Origin: Salvelinus alpinus
Lineage: Eukaryota; Chordata; Actinopteri; Salmoniformes; Salmonidae
NCBI RefSeq assembly: GCF_045679555.1
Contig: NC_092099.1
Span: forward strand, 9,048,576 to 9,112,575
Length of the DNA: 64,000 nt
Reading direction: 5' to 3'
Made by a program: the position numbers and the translations under genes
Part shown: positions 1 to 11,439 of the stretch, piece after piece
How positions within the stretch are numbered: the stretch's first letter is position 1
How the letters are laid out: each line of letters starts with the position of its first letter
Notes under the pieces: model-generated
Told to the model about the DNA's origin: nothing
The model's database searches: none
Seen by the model: the letters and a program-made list of their open reading frames with translations, nothing else

Positions 1-870
1 GACGATTTAAGTCCTAACGGTAACTAGTCCATTCAGGAACATTCACTGTCTTCTTGGTAAGCAACTCCAGTGTGTATTTGGACTTGTGTTTTAGGTTATT
101 GTCCTGCTGAAAGGTGAATTTGTCTTCCAGTGTCTGTTGGAAAGCAGACTGAACTAGGTTTTCCTCTAGGATTTTGCCTGTGCTTTTCTCTATTACGTTT
201 CTTTTTATTCTAAAAAAACTCCCTAGTTCTTGCCGATGACAAGCATTCTCATAACATGATGCAGCCACCACCATGCTTGAAATATGTAGAGTTATACTCT
301 GTGATGTGTTGTGTTGGATTTGCCCCACACATAACACTTTGTATTCCAGACATAAAGTAAAGTAAATTTCTTTGATAATGTTTTGCAGTTATACTTTAGT
401 GCCTTGTTGCAAACAGGATGCATGTTTTGGAATATTTGTATTCTCTATAGGTGTCACGCCCTGGCCATAGAGGCTTTTATTCTCTATTTTGGTTAGGCCA
501 GGGTGTGACTAGGGTGGGCATTCTAGTTTCTTTATTTCTATGTTTTCTGTTTCTATGTTTTGGCCGGGTATGGTTCTCAATCAGGGACAGCTGTCTATCG
601 TTGTCTCTGATTGGGAATCAAACTTAGGCAGCCTGTTTTGCCACCTTAGTTGTGGGTAGTTGTCTGTGTTAGTGGCCTGTATAGCCCTAGTCAGCTTCAC
701 GTTCGTTTTTGTTGTTTCTTGTTTTGTTGGCGACATTTATATCATTAAAAGAAAATGTACGCTCACGACGCTGCACCTTGGTCCGGTCATTTCCCTGACG
801 ACGTTCGTGACAATAGGCTTCCTTCTTTTTTCTTGTCATTTAGGTTAGTATTGTGGAGTAACTACAATGT
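1..870 (-). pseudogene. Tc1-like element fragment with decayed transposase
   Basis: A Tc1/mariner remnant read on the minus strand and cut by the window start. Minus-strand translation between about 337 and 14 contains the typical C-terminal stretch around the second catalytic Asp: an ILEENL-like segment, then FTFQQDNNLKHK (family form [11 protein letters not shown]) and a VPEW-like segment where [13 protein letters not shown] is expected. The upstream KHGGG/IMLWGCF block (about 230-280) is out of frame, so the protein is dead. Non-coding family sequence continues to 451 and resumes at 818 after a solo LTR. The catalytic Glu lies outside the window and the N-terminal DNA-binding half was not found. 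Confidence 0.75.
452..812 (+). mobile_element. Solo LTR (361 bp), Gypsy-like, with 5-bp target duplication
   Basis: The segment begins TGTCACGCC and ends CGTTCGTGACA, so it has TG...CA termini, and is flanked by identical 5-base copies of ATAGG (447-451 and 813-817). Removing it and one ATAGG restores a continuous Tc1-family sequence. An ATTAAA motif near the 3' end (about 745) is a plausible polyadenylation signal and suggests plus orientation. There is no internal retroviral-type coding sequence, so this is what remains after recombination between two LTRs of a Ty3/Gypsy-type element. Confidence 0.8.
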
Positions 871-2956
871 TGTAGTTGCTAAACCATGCTGGTCAGACCA
901 GTTTGACAAGAATCTGACCAGCATGGACCAGCTTTGAAATGTACCGTATGCTGGTCTACATCAGCAGGGTTTGGATAGTGTTAGTGGATGGGAGGCCTTT
1001 GGTGGCATAGTATCCCTGGTATAGAAAGCAGAAGCCTTGCAGGGAAATAATTTACGTAATCATAATATTTTCCTCCGACAGAACAAAATAGGCCTCACTT
1101 CCAGATCTCAACACACCTCCATTCCCTTCAGTGACATCCATCTCCGTATCCATCCAACCATCCATCCATTGCCAGAAGCAGAGAAGCTTGATGTTTAATG
1201 CTGTGCTCGGTTCTCCTTTGCTTCACTGAGAGTGTAATATCCTCACGGTGATGTGCATTCACTGAGCAATCCACTGAAGCTGGTTTCTTCATGAGCAAAA
1301 CTGAGTCCTTTCCATTATTTTGGGAGGGGATTGAATGTGTTGTCTCTTGACTTACAATGCGGGAAATTGCCTTGCCAAACAGTTTAGTGGACATTATCCT
1401 GTGAGTGGATGAGACTGCTATAGTGTGGTGTACATAGTGTTTTTTTTGTGTAACTTTTTTGTTTATTTGTAGCTCGAGAGGAAGAGCTAGTGATATAAGA
1501 TCATTTTCTTTTTGAAGAGGAAATGTTCGGGAAGTATGGCTCAAATACTCAAACAATGCCATGTGATGGGTAAACAGCCTGTTGTACCAGTGACATGATT
1601 TGTTTATGCAATTTTTTTCTAATTGATCACTTGAATTCATAACTAAACAGAGCTATGAAAACTTTGGTCAATGCCGTAATGTTTGTGAAATTGCTCATAA
1701 AAATGATATCTGCACAAATGTGTGCTGCTCACACTTGATAACTGAGGCCCAGTGTGACTGGAAAAGGCTGGTGGAGCCATCGACCCAGAGTTTTCCTCTT
1801 AGCAATCAGAGTAGTTTAAAATCGTCATTTATGATATGTCAGTAGTGATGTAAAAATATATGAATGTAGATGTCGATGGCTCCACCTGCCTTTTCCACAA
1901 TGTGCTGGAAATAATGATGCTATAGGCTCTTTGTTGAGTACAGCTCCCATCAGATGCTGTAGAGTTAGTCCGTCCAGTAATGGTATCGCTTATTCAAATA
2001 CTTCTGCTGCATTAGGCAAAACGGCATTTTCATGTATAATCATGTAGATGCAGGTAATTTGCAAACATATGAACCAGAAATCTGTTTCTTCTATAGTAAA
2101 TATCGAAATAATGGGATGTTGACAGAACCTCTCATTATTCATAACACTACTATTTAGCTTGGATGATTGTGCATCATTCTTGGCAGTCTTCCCGTCTTTG
2201 AACGCAAAGAGTCTGTGTGTGTGTCAGCGTGCGTGTGTTTCTGCGTGCATACTTATGTGTTTCCCCACCACATGAAAATGCATTGGCTTTCCATGGGATT
2301 ATGACATGCAGTGAACAAATTCCAAATCTGCTTTTAACTTGTGATTTTTGTTAATCCACGCCAATACGTCATTTTTTGAGTGGTGCAGCAAATCGTCAGA
2401 TAATGACTGACGTCAATGACCCCGACGACAAAGAGGAATGGGTTCATTAGTTCAAACTGCTTCTAGCCACTGTCATTATTATTTTTGACTGCACTGTTAT
2501 TGATTATTACTGTCATTATTGCCAGTGCAGCCATATATAAACTCAGTACTTGGCAAGCAGCCAAATGACTAACACAATTTCAACAAATGTATTATAATGG
2601 TTTGACACAATTTCAACAAATGTATTATAATGGTTTATGACACAAAATAAACTATCTATAAATTAATAACAGTTTGTAAACTACTTATACACCCATTGAT
2701 AAATACTGTTTTAAGTAGGCCAACCTTAATGTAAATATGTCATGACTTCAAGATGATTGGCGCCTTAAGTAGGAGCAGATCCTGAAAGTCTTTATCAAAT
2801 CAATATTCTTGTAAACAAAACAACCTATGAGTGACTGTTTGTTTTGCTATTGATACAATTGCCATGTTCCCAACACAATCAGAATAGCTACTTCATATTT
2901 GAATTGTAAAAGTGGACCCACCTCAGTTTAATAGGCAATTTTAAAAAGCCATATAA
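871..2956. other. Non-coding stretch without a recognisable gene
   Basis: No gene is supported. At 885-955 there are inverted copies of a GCTGGTC/GACCAGC motif that look like a small MITE remnant. A 170-codon minus-strand open frame (1128-1640) has no recognisable domain and low-complexity residues and is probably chance. At 2215-2250 there is a short TG-rich tract. The rest is AT-rich unique-looking sequence. Confidence 0.5.
2572..2636. repeat. 33-bp tandem duplication (two copies)
   Basis: A unit starting ACACAATTTCAACAAATG occurs at 2572-2604 and again at 2605-2636, identical apart from the last base. A simple recent tandem duplication. Confidence 0.9.
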
Positions 2957-3298
2957 TAGCATCATGGTTGGGGAGTAACTGATTACATGTAATCTGATTA
3001 CAAAAAAACGTATCAGTTACGTTACCAGCAAAAATATTTTAATCAGATTACATATACTTTGGAAAAAATAGATGATTACTTTTAAATTCAGAAAAGATGT
3101 TTGCGGAAAGAAAATACATAATGACACCAATTCAGCTTTGAATAAATGTGGAAGATTAAGTTTGTTCCACCTGAGCGAGTCTGACCACAAGTCAGAGAGC
3201 ACTATGATGATGACCATCTTTCCTGTATTTTTTTTTTTTGTCTAGCCAACATAGTGTCGCTCACACTAAAAGATGTGGCACAGACGGGGTCACCGTAC

Positions 3299-3400
3299 AA
3301 CAGCGGTGGGCAAACTTTTTGGCTCGAGGGCCACATTGGGATTTTGAAATTAAACGGAGGGCCGCATTTTCTGGGGGACCAATTGTTTGTTAAAATCAAT
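3299..3400. mobile_element. hAT (Charlie-like) terminal fragment
   Basis: The sequence CGGTGGGCAAACTTTTTGGC followed by CGAGGGCCACAT resembles the widespread vertebrate hAT/Charlie-type terminus (CAGGGGTGGGCAAAC...). It is truncated by the SINE that follows. Only one end is visible, so the family call is tentative. Confidence 0.35.
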
Positions 3401-3404
3401 TTGC

Positions 3405-3645
3405 GGGGGCCTCCCGAGTAGCACAGCGGTCAAAGGCACTGCATCGCAGTGCTTGAGGCATCCCTACAGATCCGGGTTCGATCCCAGGCTGTGTCACAGC
3501 TGGCCGTGACTGGGAGACCCATGAGGCAGCGCACAATTGGCCCAGCGTCGTCCGGATTAGGGTTTGGCCGGGGTAGGCCGTCATTGTAATTAAGCATTTG
3601 TTCTTAACTGACTTGCGTAGTCATATAAAGGTTAAATAAATCAAA
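3405..3645 (+). mobile_element. tRNA-derived SINE with LINE-like 3' tail
   Basis: The head (3407-3490) reads CCTCCCGAGTAGCACAGCGG...GGTTCGATCCC, with A-box and B-box RNA polymerase III promoter motifs most like a tRNA-Leu. The core GCGCACAATTGGCCCAGCG follows, and the tail TTGTTCTTAACTGACTTGCG...AAAGGTTAAATAAA resembles the 3' end of the LINE at 47083-52036. The same SINE occurs at 32065-32307. It is a retroposed non-coding element, not a tRNA gene. The salmonid family name is uncertain (tRNA-Leu-type SINE group). Confidence 0.8.
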
Positions 3646-3654
3646 AATATATAC

Positions 3655-4200
3655 ACTACCATTCAAAAGTTTGGGGTTACTTAGATCCTTGTTTTCTGGT
3701 TAGAGCCAGTTTGCTCTGTTCTGTGAAGGGAGTAGTACACAGCGCTGTACGAGATCTTCAGTTTCTTGGCAATTTGTCACATGGAATAACCTTCATTTCT
3801 TAGAACAAGAATAGACTGACGAGTTTCAGAAGAAAGTTATTTGTTTCTGGCCATTTTGAGCCTGTAATCGAATCCACAAATACTGATGCTCCAGATACTC
3901 AACTAGTCTAAAGAAGGCCAGTTTTATTGCTTCTTTAATCAGGACAATATTTTTCAGCTGTGAAGGGTTTTCTAATGATCAATTAGCCTTTTAAAATGAT
4001 AAACTAGGATTAGCTAACACAACGTGCAATTGGAACACAGGAGTGATGGTTGCTGATAATGGGCCTCTGTACGCCTATGTAGATATTCCATAAAAAATCT
4101 GCCGTTTCCAGCTACAATAGTCATTTACAACATTAACAATGTCTACACTGTATTTCTGATAAATTGTATGTTATTTTAATGGACAAAAAAATTGCTTTTT
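3655..4200. mobile_element. Internally deleted Tc1-like element, right end missing
   Basis: It starts ACTACCATTCAAAAGTTTGG, matching the salmonid Tc1-like terminal motif ACTACCGTTCAAAAGTTTGGGGTC. About 540 bases of non-coding family sequence follow (for example CATGGAATAACCTTCATTTC at 3780). The expected inverted terminal repeat is absent on the right, where the sequence changes to the hAT interior at about 4200. No transposase residues are recognisable. Confidence 0.55.
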
Positions 4201-5489
4201 TTGAGATGCATATTATCAAGACATCAAAGTGTCACCAACAAAAAGGTAAACAATAGCCCTAAAGCAAATGCAGAATATGGCATTCATTTTTGTCATGTAA
4301 ATAGCACTTTTCAGTAGTGCTCAAAGCATGCCATGAGCGCAGCATTTTTTTCTAACTCAAATCAATGAGCCCAACCAGTCCTCCATGACAACAAAATCAT
4401 AAACAACAGACTAGGGCTGACTAATCAGTTTTTAGTTTTGGGGTTATGCTCAGGTAAAACAATTTTGCTAATCTATACTTTCATATTTCTATGTCCTATT
4501 CTTGAAGATCAAGGGGTATAAACATTGATTGGAATTACTGGAATTCTGATAGACTTTGTTTTTAATGTAAAGATATAATTAAATCATATTATATGTAGTA
4601 GAAAGCAATGGGTTAGACGAAGCCTACATAATCAACCCATAAAGTAAAATGTAACATCCATATATGGCCAGCTATGTAAACTTTAACATTGTTTTATCCT
4701 GCAATAAATGTCATTCAATTGCTAACATACATTTGTGTCTTCTTCCAACGCCTCTTGAGAAAGTAATCAGATTACGTTACTGATTTTGGGTAATCCAAAA
4801 GTTACATTACTGATTACAATTTTGGGCAGGTAACTAGTAACTAACGGATTACATTTAGAAAGTAACCTACCCAACCCTGGTCGTGTGATGCCATGCTGTC
4901 TCGCGAAAACAATGATGTGATTAAATGTAATTTAGCTACGAGCTGTGGCTCAAAGCAGCCTCATACACGTTTTCAGTCAGACATTCACAATTGCCATACA
5001 GAGTTGAAATACTGTATCTAGCCAACATTTTGAATTGAATAACATTGCTTGCTTGTGAACGTCAGAGCTGTAACGATTTGACACTTTGGCAAGCACAAAC
5101 GCATACTAGTAGTTGTCCTAGTCATCGCTCCTGCTCGAGCGTCTACACATTCTGGGTGATGCGAAACAACTTCGTCATCTCACTGGCTTCTCTTGCGAGC
5201 TCTCATTGGCTATTGGCTATTGCTGATCACCCTCATATTGCATCTCCCGAACCGCTCACATTAAACTAGCGTCGGTCACGGCCCCTCGTCCCGAGTAGGC
5301 AACGAAATTAGGATTTTGTCGTGTAGCCATAAGGGGATAGTAATTGGAAGTAATTTGGGTTATCCAAAAATTACGTTACTAATTACAATGTTGGACAGGT
5401 AACTAGTAACTGTTACAGATTACATTTAGAAAGTAAGCTACTCAACCCTGAACAGCATTCTGTGGCAACATGAAGTTACTCCAGTGTCA

Positions 5490-5740
5490 AACAAGCCGAC
5501 CGACATCATTCGGTGAACCCGCCTCCTAAGGAAATGCAGGAGAGCGCGACCACTGGGGTATAGCGCACGACACGTGATTTATTGGTTAGCCAAAATCCAG
5601 TATGGCGGAATCTGTGAATGACTCTCTCACTGTCGTTTTCTCCAACGGGTCCTAAATTCTACATGTTCGATAGAGTGGGGCTGCTGCATACGGAGCCTGG
5701 ATAGAAATCACAACATTCAGGAGGGCGTTTGTTCAGGTAG
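5490..5740 (+). promoter_or_regulatory. Candidate CpG-rich promoter and first exon
   Basis: This is the most CpG-dense non-transposon patch in the window (roughly 16 CpGs in about 240 bases, neighbours nearly none). It holds a CACGTGA E-box at 5571-5577, an inverted CCAAT box (ATTGG, 5581-5585) and CAGTATGGCGGAA at 5598, similar to a YY1 site spanning a start. An 18-codon open frame runs from the ATG at 5602 to TAA at 5655. A splice-donor-like CAG|GTAGCT follows at 5736/5737. Together these resemble a TATA-less vertebrate promoter with a short first exon. Direction and gene are unknown; no downstream coding exon is convincingly linked. Confidence 0.3.
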
Positions 5741-6526
5741 CTTTCTTTTACACAAATACGACAATCTGATACAGCAGTTGTGAGATTGGACAATTTAAAC
5801 CATGTTTGCTTGATTTGATAAAATTTGCAACACTATTCAGACCGAGGTGAAGTTGTTATCGTGATCTATTTCTTGGTAGCTATGGTTTTGACTTTCTTTT
5901 TCAATTCAAGTATCGCCTAGTTACATATATCTTTGGGAAGTGGTGGGTGTGTAGCATCTTAATGTCAGATAACATCTTAATGTCATAACGTATTTCATGA
6001 GTAGCTACATTACTTACACGGGCGATATTTTGAAGCAATACAGTGATCTCCATGGTCCAATACTCAAATCGGATAAACATGTAACGTTAGTCCTGTAAGA
6101 TTCCACGAACACAACTGTTACATTATCACTTGAGCTCCCCAGTGTGTAACTAGTTGAAGTAAGATTATTGGGTTATCGCTGATTATGCATGTTACAAATT
6201 GACACTATTGCACTTTTGTGTGAATTCGTTTTTTAAAAATCTGTAGCTCGTGAAATCCTGTATGTTATTTCATGTAGTTAATGGAGTTAATTCGCAAGTG
6301 ACAATTTTTCACAGCTGAGTTGGTATTGGTTGCTAATTCGAGGGTGTCCAATCATAAACGCATTTTTTGACCAATGAGTAAAATAAGGCCACAGAAAAAA
6401 AGTGGTAAAAAATATGGAAAATAGCATTGCGTCAGCTAGGCTGGATGTTGAAAAGCTAGCTGTTGAATTTAGCTGTTGAACTCTTTCTTCTCTAATCCGG
6501 AGTGTCATTACACTGTCATGACACAT
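5741..6526. other. No gene seen
   Basis: AT-rich unique-looking sequence with no domain-bearing reading frame. Short TGTCATGACAC-type motifs at 6500-6525 belong to a repeat interrupted by the Tc1 insertion that follows and continuing at about 8020. Confidence 0.45.
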
Positions 6527-8015
6527 ATAAAGTGCATTCGGGAAAGTATTCAGACCCGTTGACTTTTTCCACACTTTGTTACCTTACAGCCTTATTCTAA
6601 AATGGATTAAACTAAAATGTCTCATCAATCTACACACAATACCCCATAATGACAAAGCAAAAAAAGGTTTGTATATATTTTTTGCAAGTGTATAAAAAAA
6701 AAACACCTTATTAACATACGTATTTTAACCCTTTACTATGATTCTCAACATTGGGCTCAGGTGCATTCTGTTTCTGTTGATCATCCTTGAGATGTTTCTA
6801 CAACCTGATTGGAGTCCACCTGTGGTAAATTCAATTGATTGGACATGATTTGGAAAGGCACACACCTGTCTATATAAGGTCCCACAGTTGACCGTGCATG
6901 TCAGAGCAAAAACCAAGCCAGGAGGTCGAAGGAATGGTCCGTAGAGCTCAGAGACGGATTGTGTCGAGGCACAGATCTGGGGAAGGGTAACAAAAAATGA
7001 CCCCAAGAAAGCAATGGCCTCCATCATTCTTAAATGGAAGAAGTTTGGAACCACCAAGACTCTTCCTAGAGCTGGCCGCCCCAGCCAAACGGAACAATCG
7101 GGGGAGAAGGGCCTTGGTCAGGGAGTTGACCAAAAACCCGATGGTCACTATGGCAGAGCTTTAGAGTTCCTCTATGGAGATGGGAGAACCTTCCAGAAGG
7201 ACAATCATCTCTGCAGCACTCCACCAATCAGGCCTTTATGGTAGAGTGGCTAGACGGAAGCCACTCCTCAGTAAAAGGCACATGACAGCCCGAATGGAGT
7301 TCGCCAAAAGGCACCTAAAGGACTCTCAGGCCTGAATGCCAAGCCTCACGTCTAGAGGGAACCTGGCACCATCCCTACGGTGAAGCATGGTGGTGGCAGC
7401 ATCATGCTGTGGGTATGTTTTTCAGCGGCAGGGACTGGGAGACTAGTCAGGATTGAGGGGAAAGATGAACGGAGCAAAGTACAGAGAGATCCTTGATGAA
7501 AATCTGCTGCAGAGCGGTCAGGACCTCAGACTGGGGCGACGGTTCACCTTCCAACAGGACATCAACCCTAAGCACACAGCCAAAACAACGCAGGTGTGGC
7601 TTTGGGACAAGTCTCTGAATGTCCATGAGTGGCCCAGCCAGAGCCCGGACTTAATTGAACATCTCTGGAGAGACCTGAAAATAGCTGTGCTGCGACGCTC
7701 CCCATCCAACCTTGACAGAGCTTGAGAGGATCTGCAGAGAAGCATGGGAGAAACTCCCCAAATACAGGTGTCGAGGACTTGAGGCTGTAATCGCTGCCAA
7801 AGGTGCTTCAACAAATTACTGAGTAAAGGGTCTGAATACTTATGTAAATTTGATATTTCAGGGGTATTTTGCAAACATTTCTGTCAACCTGTTTTTGCTT
7901 TGTCATTATGGTGTATTGTGCGTAGATTGATGAGGGGGAAAAACTATAATGCATTTTAGAATAAGGCTGTAACGTAAAAAGTCAAGGGGTCTGAATACTT
8001 TCCAAGTGCACTGTA
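6527..8015 (+). mobile_element. Tc1-like transposon, decayed (family A, copy 1)
   Basis: Terminal inverted repeats are visible: left AGTGCATTCGGGAAAGTATT, right AATACTTTCCAAGTGCACTGTA, each followed inward by the CCTTATTCTAAAAT block. Length about 1.49 kb fits Tc1. Two further copies of this family are at 12862-14391 and 18810-20277. The transposase inside is broken. Confidence 0.85.
6930..7785 (+). pseudogene. Tc1-like transposase pseudogene (family A, copy 1)
   Basis: Plus-strand pieces in several frames: an N-terminal helix-turn-helix part around 7014-7090 (MASIILKWKKFGTTKTLPRAG, the region linking the two DNA-binding subdomains), a stretch at 7380-7450 encoding the KHGGG...IMLWVCF block, and a C-terminal part at 7453-7725 with [14 protein letters not shown] (second catalytic Asp) and SQSPDL-IEHLW, where the usual Asn-Pro before Ile-Glu is lost by a 6-base in-frame deletion. 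The normal start region (about 6900-6960) has no usable Met frame, and several frameshifts separate the pieces. Not functional. Confidence 0.85.
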
Positions 8016-9803
8016 TTTAGATCTGTTGTGACACACAGGATATTGCATCATTTCATGGCTGGTTATGACAACCTACATAAGAGTCAAAACCTACCACACT
8101 AGTTATTTCATGGTTACTTGTTTATGTTATTTAACATTTTCTGAAACTGACCATATTAAATGATCATTGCCCACAAATTGATGTCAGACATGCACCTACC
8201 CCAATACTCTGTTACTGATGACTGGGATGAGCAGATTTAAGGAGCAGGACAAGACACCCTCTTTTTGACTGATGACTAGTGACATAAGGGCATGTACATG
8301 ATAGGCCTATCTGGCTTATATGATTATGATGGCCATAATGCTTCATGACAGTGTCATAAAGTGTATTTTCTGCAAGTTATTTAAAATATGATGGAAAAAA
8401 CATGACTGTTAACAGAATTCATTACAACAACAACAAAGGACTTAAGAAACAAACTTTAAAATGAAAGGAAACTTCTTGGCAGGGAAAAAACACATTTGAA
8501 TAAATGTGGGTTTTTGAGACTTATGTAGATGTCCTAAAATAACACAATATATGTCACTGCAGGTGTAAATATATGGGTCAGGATAGTGTTATGACAGCTG
8601 TTATGACCTGGTTATGACCGTGTCATAACGTGTTATAGCGCTGGGTATCATGTAAAGTGTTACCAAATTATCGTATCTAAATGTGAAATGTCATAGACTA
8701 CAAATTAAAAGAACAGATCACTCTGGAGTCAGATGTTAGCAGAATGTGTAATTTAGCCTATAAAACAAAAAATATATGTTTTATGAAAGAATTAGGCAGG
8801 TCTGATGCTGAAAAAGAAAGGAAATTCTTGCCTATTACTTCTTGCATATTTTATTTGAGCAAAAAAGTAGTGTGTACTTCCAGTAGTTAGCTACACTTCT
8901 ACATGGCAAAAAAAAGTAATTAACAACTGAAAACACTACAAAGGTTTTAATTTAGTTTAACTCCCACCAAGCTACTGCAAAATGTAGTTAAATTACTAGT
9001 TGAATGATATGTAGTCCACTACACCCAAACCAATACTGGTAAGGATAGATATCGATTTTGAGACGTGACATGTAGTATTTTAATATATGCTTTTTATATT
9101 AATGCGAAATTCCTGTTATTTTTAGAAGATTTCTCACAAAAACAAGCATATCTTTGTGAAATGTCAACAAAGCACCTTTTATTTTCAAAGCCTTTTACAT
9201 TTAATTCCGCTCCCGTCATGTTAATTTCGTTTTTTACAACCCGCGGAAACAACTTTGCAGACAACCACCACAACATGTAAAATCCTCAAACGTCGCTGCG
9301 AGTAAGCGGCACCACTCTGTCAGCAGAGCTCGGTGCTTATTACCGGATGAATAATGTTATAAAATCCGACTTTGGGATATTTTCTTAATCATATGTAAGA
9401 GGAAGACCTCACTGAACAATTCAGAACAAATAATCATATTTGTCTAGGTAAAATTTAGTTTATAACATAAGGAAGTGAAATTTCATCACCAAAGTGCGTT
9501 TTCACCCACACTGGGCAGAGAGGGTGGACCCTATTTACCATATCGGATTCCCCACAATGTTTTCAGGTGACATTTAACAAATCCTACTGTTCACATCGAT
9601 TTACGCTACTCAGTGACATCTTGTTTACTTCAATTAGTAGACCAGTAATTGCCAGAATTTTCTATGGCATCGATGTCATATTTGCTTAAAAATTGGCTTG
9701 TCCTTTGTGGAAGGCTACTCCATAATTTTATATGTTGGTGTTTGTTGGTGTTTGAACTGCAAATTTCCCCTTTAAGTTTATCTTAAACCTGTAACATTGT
9801 ATT
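8016..9803. other. No gene; older dispersed repeat debris
   Basis: At 8020-8670 TATGACA/TGTCATA motifs recur in both orientations (for example CATGACAGTGTCATAAAGTG at 8345), suggesting an old non-autonomous DNA element into which the preceding Tc1 inserted. Between 8700 and 9803 nothing is recognisable. Overlapping 60-71 codon frames at 9065-9280 on both strands carry no known domain. Confidence 0.45.
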
Positions 9804-10139
9804 AAAGGCACAATATGCAGAAATCGCTCCGCCATAAAATTAGAATAGTTCGCCTAATTTCAGTTAAAACAAGCAATGTAAAGTGTAGAGAATCATTGTA
9901 CCATCTAAACAGCTGTGAAATATATTTTAAATAACCAAAAATATTGTATTTTCAGCTGTTTGATGCTGATGTAGAAGACGCAAAAACTAAACTTAAAAAT
10001 GGGGACCATAGACATGCCGCACATAGAACATATCTACTGCTTCTTAGGCTTGCTTTCAATGAGACTGACAGATCTATAACTCACATTTCTATGTGAATTT
10101 GGTCTGTTCTCCCAAAAAGTTTCATATTGCAGTTTTAAC
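9804..10139. mobile_element. MITE-like element
   Basis: It starts TTAAAGGCACAATATGCAG and ends CATATTGCAGTTTTAAC, imperfect inverted termini typical of a common teleost short non-autonomous DNA element containing GAAATCGCTCCGCCAT. About 336 bases, non-coding. Confidence 0.5.
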
Positions 10140-10429
10140 TTTATAGCATTTCAATACTTGTTTTGCAGGCTATATGCATTGCTATTGCATATACATGGAA
10201 TTGAGGTAGTTTGTGTAATTAGTAGAATATGCACTGTTCCTTATTAATCATGTTATGATGTTGTTAGTGATTGTTCAAATGTGCATGTCAGAGTTTGTTG
10301 GTTTTTGCATGTGTTGAACTTGACTTATTGGGGTTATGTGTTGGTATTTGTAGGCCTATGTCTGTTTGAGTTCGTATATGAGGTGAGGTGACATCAGTGA
10401 ATCAGGGTTATCTAAACTGGAGTCAGAGG

Positions 10430-10612
10430 GAGTGTCTCGATTGCATTGCCTTTATTCATTGCATTCTCTTTCCTCGCCTCCTACCCAAAATCCATTGGAT
10501 GAGAAGGTCAAAGGGGAAGGCCCCCTGACCTTCTCATCAAATGGGTTTTGAGAAGGAGGCGAGGAGAGAGGACATGAGGAATCAAGGAAATGCATTTGAG
10601 ATTCTCCCAGAG
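10430..10612. mobile_element. Foldback MITE
   Basis: Two arms nearly fill the element: TCCTCGCCTCCTACCCAAAA... on the left pairs with ...GAGAAGGAGGCGAGGA on the right, with GATGAGAAGGTCA/TGACCTTCTCATC next to a central GGGGAAGGCCCC. Pairing continues outward less perfectly to about 10430 and 10612. It would fold into one long hairpin. No coding capacity. Confidence 0.7.
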
Positions 10613-11130
10613 GCCTCAAATTAAGTAGTAAACATACAAGCTCTAATCTGTGCTCTTGTGCCTAGCGTCTAGCTGAAGCAATTTTTTCCACATTCCAGTT
10701 CTCAAGGACTGGCGTTCCTGACTCGTAAATTCCAATCCTCACAGGAAGAAGGTCATAGCAGCCTTTCAAGAACTTGGCACTGACAGAAGACCGCTCCTTA
10801 ATGACAACTCGATCTCAGGGAAAGGGACTGAATGGTGTAACAACCCAAGTTTTCTACTGCTGAGAATAAAAATCTGTTTAAAGCCAGAATCCATAATTGC
10901 TACATTCATTTTTCGACTTACTGTATAAATGAATGATATTTACCCATTAATTCTTGAAGAATAAAACACATAAATGCCTCATAAGCTTAGTCAAATAGTC
11001 AACGCGTGTGCTGTATTGTATGGAGAGGTGGTGCAATATTTTTTGTACTCTATTTCTTAAAACTTATGTCTATTTTCCGTAACAACACCTGGCCAGATTC
11101 ATCTGATTTCACAGGACATGCTTTGATACC
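10613..11130. other. No gene; contains a dispersed repeat fragment
   Basis: At about 10880-10995 a segment (ATTAATTCTTGAAGAATAAA...AAATGCCTCATAAGCTTAGT) is also present, diverged, in the MITE at 22092-22448. The rest is unrecognised. Confidence 0.4.
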
Positions 11131-11132
11131 AG

Positions 11133-11276
11133 GGTCGTGTTCAGTAGTGCACGTCATAGCAAACTTTTCAAATGTTTTGCAACAGAAAACAAAAATTAAC
11201 CTATTAGATACGTTCAGTTAGTAACTCCCTGTTTCACTCTATTTCAAAACGTTTTCTCCCCACTGAACATGACTCA
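11133..11276. mobile_element. Short MITE, GTGTTCAGTA family
   Basis: Left end GGTCGTGTTCAGTAGTGCAC, right end CCACTGAACATGACTC, roughly inverted. The middle includes TTTTGCAACAGAAAAC and AAACGTTTTCTCC. A truncated relative lies at 17610-17716. Non-coding. Confidence 0.55.
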
Positions 11277-11439
11277 GCCAATAGAAGAATTCTCAGACCG
11301 TTGTGCCGGGGGCTCTGAGAATAGCCCTGGCTTCACCCTCCTGTACCCATTGCCCCCTCAGCCCTGTTAACAAACAGTTTAGCATCCCATTGAGCGGCTC
11401 GGAACTCAGACCCGGCTGTTGTTTATTTGGCCTGTTCCA

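Larger units (their letters stand above)
2965..5450. mobile_element. hAT-type non-autonomous element with nested insertions
   Basis: The left end reads CATGGTTGGGGAGTAAC and the right end, on the opposite strand, CAGGGTTGAGTAGCTTAC, so the termini are imperfect inverted repeats of the CAGGG...CCCTG kind seen in hAT transposons. The flanking 8-mers are AATAGCAT (2957-2964) and AACAGCAT (5451-5458), 7 of 8 identical, matching the 8-bp duplication of the hAT superfamily. GATTAC-rich sub-terminal repeats follow both ends. A second, internal copy of the right terminus ends at about 4880. No transposase reading frame exists. The interior shares several hundred bases (for example 4207-4640) with the element at 21326-23924. 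SINE and Tc1-like pieces are nested inside. Confidence 0.6.

Noticed and set aside
1128..1640. 170-codon minus-strand open frame
   Set aside because: No recognisable domain, low-complexity C-terminus and no splice or promoter context; chance is most likely.
5602..5655. 18-codon frame starting ATGGCGGAATCT as a protein start
   Set aside because: Too short to support as a coding gene and it ends before the candidate donor; kept only as a detail of the promoter-like patch.
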